A stretch of 64,000 nt of DNA from positions 3,409,501 to 3,473,500 of the forward strand of contig NC_059476.1 in NCBI RefSeq assembly GCF_018139145.2. The letters are read 5' to 3'. Each line of letters begins with the position of its first letter. Position 1 is the stretch's first letter. Positions 58,201 through 64,000 of the stretch are shown here, in pieces. The stretch comes from Gymnogyps californianus. Its lineage: Eukaryota > Chordata > Aves > Accipitriformes > Cathartidae. Under the pieces are notes generated by a model, which did no database searches, was not told the DNA's origin, and saw only the letters and a list, made by a program, of their open reading frames with translations. A program made the translations under genes and the position numbers.

Positions 58201-61200
58201 AGCTGGGGAAGTAATTTCTTAAACAACTAAATTTGCAAGAGACTTTGTCTCCTCCTCTGATTCATCTGACAGTTTGAACAAACAACCACTACAGTCACAC
58301 CACAGGCAAATTGGTCAGTTCATTTCGTCCCACTCCACGTTCTCCTCCAAAGCAGGCATATTCATGTTTTAGCAAAAACCTCCGAGATACAAGAAGGCAT
58401 AAGTTGTTTCCCTTTATTTAAAGCAGAAGCCAGCTTTCTGTCAGCAGGGTGTTAACGTCCATGACTACCTTCTGCAGAGGGGAAGGTTTCTGCCATAATC
58501 AAATCCAGTCTTAGGAAAGATCTTTCACGTTTTTCTACATTAGTACAGTGCTGGCAGCAGAACCAAGGATTAAAAAAAAAAAAAAAAAAAAAAAAAATCA
58601 GGTCTAGGTTGATCCACATTTCTCTACCTATCTTCCCCAAGACTGACCTCCTCACCTCCATTCCAATACGTGTGGTCCCTATTTTCTTCTAACTCTGTAG
58701 TCACCTCTCATGGTGGAGCTGCTGTAACTTTGGTTTTGAAATATGTTTGATCATTGAGCTTAAATCAAGCTTGCAGCATCTGATAAGCCACACAGAGGTT
58801 TGTGGTTTATCTCAGAGTAAGTTCCCTTTGGACGTGACCCAATCCCTTGAAAAGAAGAACAGGAGCTGTGGCAGACAAAGACATGTTTCATGCACTCTAG
58901 AGGATCACTCCTCGCCCCTCCCTGACAAGAGGGAAACCTGGAGGTGTTAAACAAAGCCTCGAGCAGGGTCAATACACAAAACCTTCCAATTAATTGCACT
59001 GCATTAATTCAAAGGTGGATGAACATCACTCAAACAAGTTGCAGAGTGCAGGCAGTAGCTTATTAAGAAACACCTTCTAAGCTCTACTCTGTAACTGGAC
59101 CTAGTCATCATGAAACTCTCTTAAGCGTCCCCGGAACACCAAGCTCCCAGATGAATTTTCTGGTGAGAAAATGGTTTCATCATGGAAACCAAACAGAAAA
59201 ACAGCCAAAATCATCTTGCTCCTCCCTACTACTGTTTCCTGGACAGCAGCCACAGCAGGAGATACACTCACTGACCACCTGTATTGTAACTGTCAGCCCT
59301 GGATGAACAAAAGCAGAGTCCTTCCATAGGAGACACCCGCCCAGACCAGAGGAAAAGGTAACTCAGAAATTCAGAGAAAGACCAATCACCCAGCCTACTA
59401 CACACCAACAGGACAAGAACGTTTGCACAGACTGTCAAATAAATAGAAGCAAACACTCCTTTGATTTAATTTCTTTGGTTTATCCTTTAACTTGCAAATG
59501 ATGCTTGGAAAAAAAAAAAAAGAAATTTTTTCCTAAGTGTCCCAGTTACAGATTTTTGCAACTGAACAAAAAACGTGTTTTCACAACAAAATCACCTGAC
59601 CCAATTTCAGGAAAACATTGAAAACGCAAATTCATAAGACCATTTTTACTTCCTCAGCTATTTTGACAACATGCAGTAAAATTGTTGTCTTTATTTATGG
59701 AAAAAATCTTATTTACAAATCAGTATTTCAGAAAACTGGAAAAGTGAGGATATGATTAGATCAGAAAACATTTATAAAATGCATAATGAATTCATTCTGT
59801 CTGGATACTGAAATCATCATTTGTGCTTATTTTAGACAAAAGTGACTGTATGACTACGTTAGAAACATATGGTATCTTTCAGTTGTGAGTATTTACTCAG
59901 AAGTTCAAATTCACTTCCCTCCTATGCTCCACAGAGAATGTTCTGATCACTTAATTAGTCCATCAGAACATTATGAATATAAAGCACAGCACAAGATGTT
60001 CCATTGTATTTGAACGCTGAGCATCTGGAGGTTATTCAGAGTAACTTTAACCAACTCCTTAGCCAGATGGTAAAATACAGTAGCCAAACAAATAATATCA
60101 ACAACATCTGGTTAATTGTCTACTGAGGTACAACAGTCCATATCTTGGATTACAAATGCTAATTACTGACTGAATGCAGTTACTGATGGGTTGTTTTGGG
60201 GTTTTTTTTTAAATCACAGCTTTTGCTGATAAAGTGCATGAACAGAAATACTGCATATTTGGCAGTTCTTAAGGAATAAAACACAAATAGCTGAAATCTG
60301 ATGAGTTATTTACATCACAAGGGATTTAAAGACCGGTTTGCCAAAAACTTTTTCAGTCCCCAGGTGCGCTGTCTCTCCGTATTCAAAACACTGCTTCAAA
60401 TAATTGCCTGATTGAAGAGTAAGATATGATTTCTCATTTTCAATCAAAATGGAAAGTCATAACTGTATAGCCAACTTGTAACCTAAAACTTGTATTTAAA
60501 AAAATTTTGCTTAAATCCAGACCACTGTTTGGAGACTTAATACGTCTGAATTACTAACATATCTAACATATGCAACCTATACAGCTGTCTTTTTTTTTTC
60601 TCCCCATAAATATTTCCTTCACAATTTCCATTGTCTTCTGTTACACAGATATAATAAAAGAAAGTATCTATTTATTAATCTTCTGGTACAAGCTGGATAC
60701 TATAAGTAGAGGAACAACGAGCTAAACGATGCTTCTGAGCCAAATCCTTCAATATCACATTACAGTTAAGTGACTTCAGGGCACACACAGCTGGTGGTGT
60801 CGAGAAGGCGACAACTGTTTATACTGCAGAAGCAAGCAGAGTTTAAATCATATTTTGAATGCAGGCAATACTTGCACTTTTCAATTGACCTTAAAAATTA
60901 CAACGTCATAACAGTATCAAATTGATAATACCATCAAGCAAGAGAGTTACATATGGATTCCACTTTACATATTATAATTTGTACTATACTTTAAAGATGC
61001 TATATCAACTGCATTCTTTATCTTGCTATAACAGGACTGTTAATATACTACTATTACATCTCCATAAATACAGGAATAAAAGAATCCTGCAAGAAGTCAT
61101 TGACAGCTAATGTGTATTACACAAGCTGATTTGGTTTTAAGCATAAACCCTTGGAAAATACTGTTCACAAACCTGTTGCCATAATCAATTTTGGCAGTCA

Positions 61201-61321
61201 CTTTCTTTTTCAGTTCTTTGAGCTCATCTTGGGGTAGGGTCCCAGAGAGTATTTGAGATCTCCACTCAATAAGATCGTATATCATGTGCCGTACACTGCG
61301 AAACATTTCTCTGTTATCTTG
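1163..61321 (-). CDS. DOCK1: DOCK1 (dedicator of cytokinesis 1), partial gene, 21 internal exons
   Basis: DOCK1 is a cytoplasmic exchange factor that loads RAC1 with GTP when bound to ELMO. It acts in cell migration, engulfment of apoptotic cells and myoblast fusion. What is seen: 21 minus-strand exons whose joined reading frame stays open for 788 codons, with all junction phases matching and AG/GT at every intron end. They correspond to about residues 109-896 of the roughly 1865-residue protein (numbering from memory of the mammalian protein). They cover the post-SH3 linker, all of DHR-1 (about 425-609) and the start of the helical repeats. SH3, DHR-2 and the proline-rich tail fall outside the window. 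The paralogues DOCK5 and DOCK2 were considered. Stretches such as [35 protein letters not shown] and [20 protein letters not shown] fit DOCK1 and differ from what I recall of DOCK5. No stop, frameshift or missing exon was seen, so the copy looks functional. No promoter lies in the window. Confidence 0.97.
1291..13020 (-). other. DOCK1: DOCK1 intron, 11.7 kb
   Basis: Contains an A/C-rich tract at about 6345-6410, GC-rich patches at about 6715-6890 and 10560-10745, a 24-T run at 11758-11781, and an AT-rich, conserved-element-like stretch at 5860-6120. Intermediate-GC sequence at about 3730-4540 with ORFs of 60-100 codons was checked and not recognised. No clear transposon was seen. Confidence 0.7.
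11758..11781. repeat. Homopolymer run, 24 T
   Basis: An uninterrupted T run on the plus strand (A run on the transcript strand). It could mark the tail of an old retroposed sequence inserted on the minus strand, but no body or target-site duplication was recognised. Confidence 0.85.
13021..13127 (-). CDS. DOCK1: DOCK1 exon, about residues 818-854
   Basis: 107 nt, acceptor TTTGTATGTAG and donor CACG|GTAAGC. With the two carried bases it reads [20 protein letters not shown] then [16 protein letters not shown] and one base. Human has [20 protein letters not shown] as I recall, so a short cluster of changes (VPVSRL) sits in an otherwise constant exon. The CR1 copy begins about 150 bp upstream of its acceptor. 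Confidence 0.96.
13128..15632 (-). other. DOCK1: DOCK1 intron, 2.5 kb, carrying a CR1 insertion
   Basis: Nearly 1 kb is the CR1 copy at 13273-14213. The remainder (14214-15632) is AT-rich intron with A runs near 14464-14485 and no other recognised element. Confidence 0.8.
13273..14213 (+). mobile_element. Avian CR1 LINE, 5'-truncated, broken ORF2 3' part and 3' UTR
   Basis: CR1 is the dominant bird retrotransposon, a non-LTR element without a poly(A) tail. The copy opens inside the reverse-transcriptase domain. The catalytic box appears as Phe-Ala-Asp-Asp at 13329-13340, within a frame reading [20 protein letters not shown] then [20 protein letters not shown]. The frame breaks near 13510 by a small indel against the usual sequence, and an in-frame TAG replaces a sense codon near 13677, so it cannot code. 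The 3' part holds the usual CR1 landmarks (TTCAGCCTGGAGAAGAGAAG, GGTTGCCCAGAGAAG) and ends at CCATTCTATGATG. It is antisense to DOCK1. Moderate divergence suggests an old but not ancient insertion. Confidence 0.95.
15633..15703 (-). CDS. DOCK1: DOCK1 exon, about residues 795-818
   Basis: 71 nt, acceptor TATTTTTTTAG followed by GGGGCAGCAC, and donor CTTAG|GTGAGT. It reads [20 protein letters not shown] then KEL and two bases of Ser. Human has LPTIVNDV as I recall. It is a small exon isolated between introns of 11.9 and 2.5 kb. Confidence 0.96.
20943..20964. repeat. Perfect 9-bp inverted repeat with 4-nt loop
   Basis: CCTTCTACC, loop ACTC, GGTAGAAGG. A perfect stem with a tight loop in otherwise unstructured intron. 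It could fold as a hairpin in RNA or cruciform in DNA. No T tract or known element adjoins it. Confidence 0.85.
25190..25650 (-). mobile_element. Ancient CR1/L3-like LINE relic, reverse-transcriptase region, antisense
   Basis: The plus strand shows the worn antisense pattern of an old amniote CR1-type LINE. In order there is a segment like CAGAACAGCACCTGGCATGC, a block around CTTACATTTGTCTACCTTGC, then CCTCAGTTTTGCGAGGTCCT, then CAGATCACCGATAAAGATGC. In sense these correspond to the end of the reverse-transcriptase domain, as in the younger CR1 at 13273. It is heavily diverged with no open frame. The family call rests on remembered order of motifs, and the boundaries are rough. Confidence 0.55.
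27586..27694 (-). CDS. DOCK1: DOCK1 exon, about residues 758-794
   Basis: 109 nt, acceptor AATTATTTTTTAG and donor GTGAAG|GTATGT. It reads [20 protein letters not shown] then [17 protein letters not shown] and ends in phase 0. Differences from human as recalled are V to R (DFRESL), R to K, D to E and M to I. Confidence 0.96.
27695..31759 (-). other. DOCK1: DOCK1 intron, 4.1 kb
   Basis: Contains short CA and C-rich runs at about 28476-28500 and 28846-28880, A/C-rich sequence at about 28214-28262, and a GC-richer stretch at about 30990-31300. ORFs of 98-119 codons on both strands at 30979-31464 reflect that composition. None was recognised. Confidence 0.7.
31760..31894 (-). CDS. DOCK1: DOCK1 exon, about residues 713-758
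   Basis: 135 nt, acceptor TTTAAACAG and donor AATCA|GTAAGT. It reads [40 protein letters not shown] then ILFN and a split Gln. This is the most diverged exon in the set against my memory of human (KNYVDGAEKPGVNEQLYKAM), with several conservative changes in the middle and conserved ends. Confidence 0.95.
31895..33654 (-). other. DOCK1: DOCK1 intron, 1.8 kb
   Basis: AT-rich intron with A/T runs near 32210-32240. No repeat family or RNA gene was recognised. Confidence 0.7.
33655..33755 (-). CDS. DOCK1: DOCK1 exon, about residues 680-713
   Basis: 101 nt, acceptor GCTGTTTTTTCAG and donor TACAC|GTAAAT. It reads [20 protein letters not shown] then [13 protein letters not shown] and a split Thr codon. 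Identical to human DOCK1 as I recall. Confidence 0.97.
33756..34242 (-). other. DOCK1: DOCK1 intron, 487 bp, with a 28-bp tandem duplication
   Basis: Short intron between two helical-region exons. Its only notable content is the 28-bp tandem repeat at 33862-33917, listed separately. Confidence 0.75.
33862..33917. repeat. 28-bp direct tandem duplication, two copies
   Basis: Copy one is 33862-33889 and copy two 33890-33917. Both begin CAGACTTT and end CCCA, and they differ at two positions (TAG/TGG and CTT/CCT). Direct abutment and high identity suggest a recent replication-slippage event. It lies about 107 bp upstream (in transcript sense) of the acceptor at 33755. Confidence 0.9.
34243..34332 (-). 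CDS. DOCK1: DOCK1 exon, about residues 650-679
   Basis: 90 nt, 30 codons, phase 0 at both ends. Acceptor TATTTGTAG and donor TTTG|GTAAGT. It reads [20 protein letters not shown] then [10 protein letters not shown], identical to mammalian DOCK1 as recalled. Being a multiple of three with phase 0 ends, it could be skipped without a frameshift. Confidence 0.97.
34333..37722 (-). other. DOCK1: DOCK1 intron, 3.4 kb
   Basis: Contains a G tract at 35701-35719 (4 G, C, 14 G) on the plus strand. Plus-strand ORFs of 118 codons (36757-37113) and 105 codons (37252-37569) are long for such AT-rich sequence but resemble no family. I do not call them genes. Confidence 0.7.
35701..35719 (+). repeat. G tract (GGGGC then 14 G)
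   Basis: Nearly pure G run on the plus strand within the 3.4 kb intron. Likely a variable-length homopolymer and possible quadruplex former. A similar 13-G run is at 1049-1061. Confidence 0.85.
37723..37820 (-). CDS. DOCK1: DOCK1 exon, about residues 617-649, helical region
   Basis: 98 nt, acceptor CTTATTCCTAG and donor GTTAAG|GTAACA. With the carried G it reads [20 protein letters not shown] then [13 protein letters not shown]. Differences from human as I recall are Ser to Asn (SNTNL) and Arg to Lys. This is the first exon wholly after DHR-1, in the armadillo-like helical repeats. Confidence 0.96.
37821..43916 (-). other. DOCK1: DOCK1 intron, 6.1 kb
   Basis: Contains an A/C low-complexity tract (about 41061-41128), a C-rich patch at 42958-42995, and the paired AP-1 sites listed separately. 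No LINE, LTR or RNA gene was recognised. Plus- and minus-strand ORFs of about 60-110 codons are unsupported. Confidence 0.7.
42955..43110. promoter_or_regulatory. C-rich patch with two AP-1 consensus heptamers, candidate enhancer
   Basis: A GC-richer stretch in the middle of a 6.1 kb intron has TGAGTCA at 43043-43049 and its reverse complement TGACTCA at 43076-43082, about 33 bp apart. A C-rich block lies just before them. AP-1 (FOS/JUN) dimers bind these heptamers, and paired sites are common in enhancers. Activity here is inference, since 7-bp sites also arise by chance. Confidence 0.25.
43917..44100 (-). CDS. DOCK1: DOCK1 exon, about residues 556-617, end of DHR-1
   Basis: 184 nt, the longest exon here. 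Acceptor CCACTGTAG and donor AATG|GTAAGT. It reads [40 protein letters not shown], then [20 protein letters not shown] and N plus one base. It carries the last strands of DHR-1 and the exit into the helical region. The open frame runs on about 73 codons into the intron before a stop, but the donor is a full consensus and the next exon restores the family sequence. Confidence 0.97.
44101..44570 (-). other. DOCK1: DOCK1 intron, 470 bp
   Basis: Short intron. Nothing beyond splice signals was recognised, apart from a run of 9 A near 44151. Confidence 0.7.
44571..44674 (-). CDS. DOCK1: DOCK1 exon, about residues 521-555, DHR-1
   Basis: 104 nt, acceptor CTTTTGTAACAG and donor TACAAG|GTAGAA. With the carried base it reads [20 protein letters not shown] then [15 protein letters not shown] and ends in phase 0. 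The [16 protein letters not shown] segment is a family hallmark of DHR-1. Confidence 0.97.
44675..46437 (-). other. DOCK1: DOCK1 intron, 1.8 kb
   Basis: AT-rich intron within the DHR-1 coding region. No repeat, RNA gene or strong ORF was recognised. Confidence 0.7.
46438..46510 (-). CDS. DOCK1: DOCK1 exon, about residues 497-521, DHR-1
   Basis: 73 nt, acceptor ACGTGAAG and donor GACT|GTGAGT. It reads [20 protein letters not shown] then SSQD plus one base of Ser. This is the middle of DHR-1, including the [11 protein letters not shown] strand that is strongly conserved in the family. The acceptor has a poor pyrimidine tract, but frame and match are clear. Confidence 0.96.
46511..47692 (-). 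other. DOCK1: DOCK1 intron, 1.2 kb
   Basis: No repeat or element was recognised. Short ORFs on both strands in 46780-47170 have no family likeness. Confidence 0.7.
47693..47791 (-). CDS. DOCK1: DOCK1 exon, about residues 464-496, DHR-1
   Basis: 99 nt, exactly 33 codons, phase 0 at both ends. Acceptor GTTTTCAAG and donor AAG|GTATAT. It reads [20 protein letters not shown] then [13 protein letters not shown]. The acceptor AG after CAA was chosen over the next AG two bases on because only it keeps the frame. The human exon starts H rather than S, as I recall. Confidence 0.96.
47792..48110 (-). other. DOCK1: DOCK1 intron, 319 bp
   Basis: The shortest intron in the window. Contains 14 A at 47866-47879 (plus strand), which is a T run on the transcript strand about 75 bp upstream of the next acceptor. 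Nothing else was recognised. Confidence 0.75.
48111..48235 (-). CDS. DOCK1: DOCK1 exon, about residues 422-463, start of DHR-1
   Basis: 125 nt, acceptor TTTTCTTGTAG and donor GAG|GTATTG (weak beyond the GT). It reads [20 protein letters not shown] then [20 protein letters not shown] and LE. This is the first strand region of DHR-1, the C2-like domain that binds PI(3,4,5)P3 and brings the exchange factor to the membrane. The lysine-rich loop (DKGSKTTAK) is intact. It is known in DOCK1 as part of the basic lipid-binding surface. Confidence 0.97.
48236..49672 (-). other. DOCK1: DOCK1 intron, 1.4 kb
   Basis: Contains a short AT dinucleotide run at about 48351-48365 and A-rich stretches near 48500-48530. 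A near-exact 11-13 bp repeat (CTGGAACTGGG units) is at about 49005-49030. Short ORFs here are not recognised. Confidence 0.7.
49673..49798 (-). CDS. DOCK1: DOCK1 exon, about residues 380-422
   Basis: 126 nt, acceptor CACGACAG and donor CCTG|GTAAGC. It encodes [20 protein letters not shown], then [20 protein letters not shown] and MPG with a split Gly. Mammalian DOCK1 has TTAVARKTGF where this has [10 protein letters not shown], as I recall. This exon ends exactly where DHR-1 begins. Confidence 0.97.
49799..52335 (-). other. DOCK1: DOCK1 intron, 2.5 kb, with GC-rich patch
   Basis: Holds an A/C low-complexity tract at about 50880-50930 (runs of A broken by CCC and CC) and a GC- and CpG-rich patch at about 51730-52165, listed separately. 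The rest is ordinary AT-rich intron. Confidence 0.7.
51730..52165. promoter_or_regulatory. GC/CpG-rich intronic patch with G-tract and AP-1 site, candidate regulatory element
   Basis: This patch is clearly richer in G+C and CpG than the intron around it. It contains an AP-1 consensus heptamer TGAGTCA at 52023-52029. A G-rich stretch at about 52116-52141 has runs of 4, 4 and 7 G with short loops, which could form a quadruplex on the plus strand. The longest open frame in the window (177 codons, plus strand, 51770-52303, opening with GTG) crosses it, along with overlapping ORFs in other frames. That pattern reflects low stop density in GC-rich DNA and does not by itself indicate coding. No protein family was recognised. 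Regulatory use is inference only. Confidence 0.3.
52336..52415 (-). CDS. DOCK1: DOCK1 exon, about residues 353-380
   Basis: 80 nt, acceptor CACCCAG and donor TCAGG|GTATGT. It completes the split Pro and reads [20 protein letters not shown] then VNHKGQG. The last base starts the Gly codon shared with the next exon. This is the last-but-one exon before DHR-1. The 2.5 kb intron on its 3' side contains the GC-rich patch described separately. Confidence 0.97.
52416..54871 (-). other. DOCK1: DOCK1 intron, 2.5 kb
   Basis: AT-rich intron. A 126-codon minus-strand ORF (52649-53029) shows no recognised domain, and its composition matches its surroundings, so I do not call it a gene. Runs of T and A near 53758-53780 and 54797-54811 are simple low complexity. 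Confidence 0.7.
54872..54944 (-). CDS. DOCK1: DOCK1 exon, about residues 329-353
   Basis: 73 nt, acceptor TTTGTTTTCAG and donor CAACC|GTAAG. It reads [20 protein letters not shown] then IPFQP, where the Pro codon is split 2+1 with the next exon. It is identical to mammalian DOCK1 as I recall it. Confidence 0.97.
54945..55284 (-). other. DOCK1: DOCK1 intron, 340 bp
   Basis: Short intron. Nothing beyond splice signals was recognised. Confidence 0.7.
55285..55420 (-). CDS. DOCK1: DOCK1 exon, about residues 284-329
   Basis: 136 nt, acceptor CTATTTCTAG and donor GCAG|GTAGCT. It encodes [20 protein letters not shown] and [20 protein letters not shown], then PFGVA plus one base. The [17 protein letters not shown] stretch separates DOCK1 from its paralogues. 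It lies in the linker just before the FIPFQP segment. Confidence 0.97.
55421..55856 (-). other. DOCK1: DOCK1 intron, 436 bp
   Basis: Short intron with no recognised repeat or RNA gene. Consensus splice sites at both ends. Confidence 0.7.
55857..55938 (-). CDS. DOCK1: DOCK1 exon, about residues 256-283
   Basis: 82 nt, acceptor TTCTTTCAG and donor ACC|GTAAGT. With the two bases carried over it reads [20 protein letters not shown] then HNLRAVFT and ends in phase 0. Human DOCK1 has [21 protein letters not shown] as I recall, so there is a single Ser to Cys difference. DOCK5 is clearly different here. Confidence 0.96.
55939..56475 (-). other. DOCK1: DOCK1 intron, 537 bp
   Basis: Short intron between two linker exons. 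No repeat or element was recognised. A somewhat GC-richer middle (about 56190-56330) has no supported feature. Confidence 0.7.
56476..56633 (-). CDS. DOCK1: DOCK1 exon, about residues 204-256
   Basis: 158 nt, acceptor GAATTACAG and donor ATCAG|GTTAG. The translation runs [20 protein letters not shown], then [20 protein letters not shown] and ends [11 protein letters not shown] with a split Ser codon. It matches DOCK1 in the linker that leads into DHR-1. The acceptor polypyrimidine tract is weak close to the AG, but the frame and the match leave no doubt. Confidence 0.96.
56634..57826 (-). other. DOCK1: DOCK1 intron, 1.2 kb
   Basis: Holds a purine-rich G tract on the plus strand at about 56826-56880 (runs of 7 and 5 G among A/G), which reads as C/T-rich on the transcribed strand. 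Overlapping short plus-strand ORFs cross it, but they reflect the low-complexity composition and are not recognised as coding. Confidence 0.7.
57827..57962 (-). CDS. DOCK1: DOCK1 exon, about residues 158-203
   Basis: 136 nt, acceptor TTTGTTTGTTTAG and donor AAA|GTAAGA. It completes the split Arg from the previous exon and encodes [19 protein letters not shown], then [20 protein letters not shown]. It ends on a full codon (EEK). Human has RILELDL where this copy has RILDLDL, as I recall. The exon belongs to the linker before DHR-1. Confidence 0.97.
57963..61172 (-). other. DOCK1: DOCK1 intron, 3.2 kb
   Basis: Intron with two A runs on the plus strand, 26 A at 58572-58597 and 13 A at 59509-59521. 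Neither has a recognisable retroelement body or clear target-site duplication beside it. No other element was recognised. Short ORFs here have no family likeness. Confidence 0.75.
58572..58597 (+). repeat. Homopolymer run, 26 A
   Basis: The longest A run in the window, on the plus strand. Sequence to its left was checked for a retroposed gene or SINE body and none was recognised. It is probably a slippage-prone run. Confidence 0.85.
61173..61321 (-). CDS. DOCK1: DOCK1 exon, about residues 109-158 (post-SH3 linker)
   Basis: The exon starts after a pyrimidine-rich acceptor (TTTTTCCTCCAAACAG) and ends at CAACAG before GTTTGT. Its 149 nt begin in phase 0 and end with two bases of a split Arg codon. 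The translation runs from [20 protein letters not shown] to [11 protein letters not shown] and is near identical to remembered mammalian DOCK1. It lies in the helical segment between the SH3 domain and DHR-1, the part that in DOCK2/ELMO structures works with SH3 and ELMO. It is the most 5' coding exon in the window. Confidence 0.96.
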
Positions 61322-64000
61322 CTGTTTGGAGGAAAAAGATGGGTAGAAGTTAGTTTTGAAGTCTACTGAGCATCTTTTAAATATATATAATAAATTGCAA
61401 TTATAAAACATGAATTCAAAAGGGTAAGAGTCTACAAATAGCTCTAGAATAGGAGCCTAACTTTCTATAGCACAGAACACTGAATACAAAGAGTCTTACA
61501 CTCTGCTTTAGGTATCTGAACAAGTGTAAATGCTTGCGTTTATGTTACCTTAAAGCTGGGGTCATACTGTATTCAGAACAGGCATTCAAGGGAAAGAGAT
61601 CCTTTTCTTGGTTCACAGAGTAACTTTATTCAATGACCCTCTATACTGAGTAGAACAGGACTAAAAATGGTGCATTTTAACAGCAAGAGGCTCAAGTTCT
61701 GCAATACTCCATCTGCAACACATTACAGAATCCTTTTTCCCCTCCCTAGTTAAACCTTCAGAATAACACTTCAAAATTCCTCAGTGTGCAAAGCCAAGCG
61801 CATCAGTATCTTACGAGTCCACAGGTAACATCTGAAGGAAAGTGAAAAACCAGGAAAGCACTAAACCTTATGGGAAGTTAAATACCTTAACTGTTTATAA
61901 AGGCTGGAACTACGGATACTAAATAGTCCCAGCAGCATACACAAGCTTTCCTTGGCAACATTCAGCTAAGCTAGGACACAGGAAGATAAAGTTCCAGACT
62001 TACAATGGAAGAAACCTCTTTTCCAGAGCATTTTCTATGCGCCCATACACACATGCGTTCAGAGACAAAAGATCAAATCTTTAACCACAAAACAGAATTT
62101 GACATGTTGGTTTAAACTGTGGACAGTGCATATACACAACAATTTTAGCGCAAACAAACAATACTATGCGAAATTGAAGTTGCAGAACAACAGCCTATTT
62201 TTATTGTGAAAGATAACGTCAAGACAAAGACAATGCAGAGGCCCTGAATGCTTTGATCTTACCCAGAAGCAGTCTCTCTTACTGTCTTCATAACCCTCAA
62301 AACCCAAGCCATTAGTTCAATACACTCTTAGAAAGAATACATCTTTCTAAACACCCTACATCAATGAATTATTCAGGCTACGCATAGCTTGCTTTCATTC
62401 AGACTACACCTAGCCCTTATTTGACTGAGAAGAACTGGAATAATTAAATAATTAAAATAAAGTTCTCCACTATATATAAAAAACAGTGAAAAACCGCAGA
62501 AGGTGCAGGAAAAGAATATAATGACTCAAAGACTCAGGGAAAAAAATATCTAACTGTGAAACTTAAAGACTTCAGTCTGTTCAGATTATCAAAAAGCTGA
62601 CTTGATTATAGTGTGAGAACCTTCACAGAGAGAAAATACCCGTTATTAAAAGCCCTTTAATGTAGCAGAGAAAGACACAACAGGCACATATGGCTGGAAG
62701 CTAAATACAGACAAATCCAAATGGGAAAGAGGTTCATGATTTTCAATGCTGCAGGCAATCGTAAACTAGTGAGATGAAGAACATGCCATGTCCTCTGCTA
62801 TCTGCAAATCAAAACTGAATACCTATTCAATATTCAAACACAAATTATGAACTGAATAAAGGCATAAATGTGGTCGTTTAATGACTTTTAATATGCAAGA
62901 TGTGGACAGCATGGAATCTCTCTCTAGTCTGCAGATTGACTAGTTTGAAACCATCTACCTCCAGTAAACCAAATCTCCCTTGAAAATGCAATCCCAGTGC
63001 ACCAATGCTCTTTTTGGTAGTTGACCACATCCAATTAATCTAACAGATATCTTTGAGATACAAACTATAAACAAACTCATTAAGTGATCTACCTCCTCAG
63101 AGTAAAGCTGTTAACAGGGACTGGAACCCTTTCTGCTACCGCATTGAGGCCACTGGTAGCATGACACCTTCGCTGCTCTTGAATTCAAAGTTATTAGCAA
63201 AGCACTGCAGTATCGTTTAGCTGTTCATATGTCTTGATGGAAGTAAATGCATGACAAATGAGATGTTAAACATTAACGGTCAGAACAAGTGATTCCCAGA
63301 CCGGGACAATTTTATAATTTCCTAAAAGTTACTGTTACAAAAACCACACACAATTCTTGGTAAGAAAACTTCTAACAATGTCTCTTGCTATTCCTCCTTT
63401 CTTATTACATGCACACCGCAACCAAGTCTTGTGCAGTTCCACAAGAGGTATTTCTCTGACATGAAGCAATGTCAGATTTCATACTCAGGATAATCCCCCA
63501 GAAAAAGACACCAGGGTGAAAATGTAATCCTCACTGTCCTCAGCAGCAAACAGCAACGGAACCAAGGGCAAAGCTGTTCTCAGTGCCCTCTCTACATTCT
63601 GCTCCTCCTAGTTTGCTTCTGCCTACTTCTTCCTTGCTCCTCAACACATGACCTCTCCAGTATTACATCATGTTAAAGCTCTCTCCAATATATAATCTGT
63701 TTCTCTTCATCTAAGATATTAACCTTCATCTCATCTACTGCAACACTACATCACTTCCAGCATACTATATTTTTAACCTTTATTTTCATGGGTGCGATTA
63801 AAAACCACGTTAGTCAACACGAACGTCTTCAATTTCCAGTTAGCGTCTTCATTACACAGCTTTTTATGATAGAAGATTTCAAACATATTTATAAGAAATA
63901 GAGACTCTGCATTAAACCCTACTTTAAATGTAACACTGTCATCTTCACATTATTTTGTTACAGTGACCTTACACAACGAGAGCATGAGAAGTCTGAGCTA
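61322..64000 (-). other. DOCK1: Intron upstream of first visible DOCK1 exon (partial)
   Basis: About 2.7 kb of intron. I looked on the minus strand for the preceding exon, which should end near a WRQLYV-like sequence, and did not find it, so the SH3 exons lie further right. No repeat, RNA gene or credible ORF was recognised. The sequence is plain AT-rich intron with short A and T runs. Confidence 0.7.

Noticed and set aside
58572..58597. A run as the tail of a processed pseudogene or SINE
   Set aside because: No body with gene or SINE likeness to the left and no clear target-site duplication. Treated as a simple run.
1163..61321. DOCK5 or DOCK2 as the gene identity
   Set aside because: The linker and DHR-1 segments fit DOCK1 and differ from remembered DOCK5 (for example [12 protein letters not shown] and [13 protein letters not shown]). 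DOCK2 is more distant still.

Overview
The window is vertebrate nuclear DNA and almost certainly avian. It is AT-rich intronic sequence with low repeat density. It carries one good CR1-type LINE copy with the 3' end typical of bird CR1 (…CCATTCTATGATG). It contains 21 consecutive spliced exons of a single gene on the minus strand. Nothing in it is prokaryotic: no operons, no CRISPR array, and no long single-exon genes. The species cannot be named from the sequence.

The gene is DOCK1 (DOCK180), the ELMO-dependent guanine nucleotide exchange factor for RAC. Transcription runs right to left. The 21 exons lie between 61321 and 1163, sum to 2364 nt, and give 788 codons in one open frame with every splice phase agreeing. 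By comparison with mammalian DOCK1 as I remember it, they cover about residues 109 to 896. That is the linker after the SH3 domain, the whole DHR-1 (C2-like, phosphoinositide-binding) domain, and the first part of the helical repeat region. The start codon and SH3 exons lie beyond the right edge. The rest of the helical region, the catalytic DHR-2 domain and the proline-rich tail lie beyond the left edge.

Layout from right to left: 64000-61322 upstream intron; 61321-54872 six exons of the SH3 to DHR-1 linker, five of them clustered in 57962-54872; 52415-49673 the last two linker exons; 48235-43917 five exons of DHR-1; 37820-27586 five helical-region exons; then three exons (15703-15633, 13127-13021, 1290-1163) separated by large introns, two of them about 11.7-11.9 kb. 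A truncated, broken CR1 copy (about 13273-14213) sits in antisense only about 150 bp upstream of the exon at 13127. A much older CR1/L3-like LINE relic lies at about 25190-25650.

The rest is intron. It holds homopolymer and G runs, A/C-rich low-complexity tracts, a 28-bp tandem duplication, one perfect 9-bp hairpin, several GC-rich patches, and AT-rich stretches that resemble conserved noncoding elements. The patch at 51730-52165 is the most unusual. I found no clearly new biological system. The best leads for unannotated function are the GC-rich possible exon at the left edge (1-110), the CpG/G-rich patch at 51730-52165, and the paired AP-1 consensus sites at about 43043-43082.
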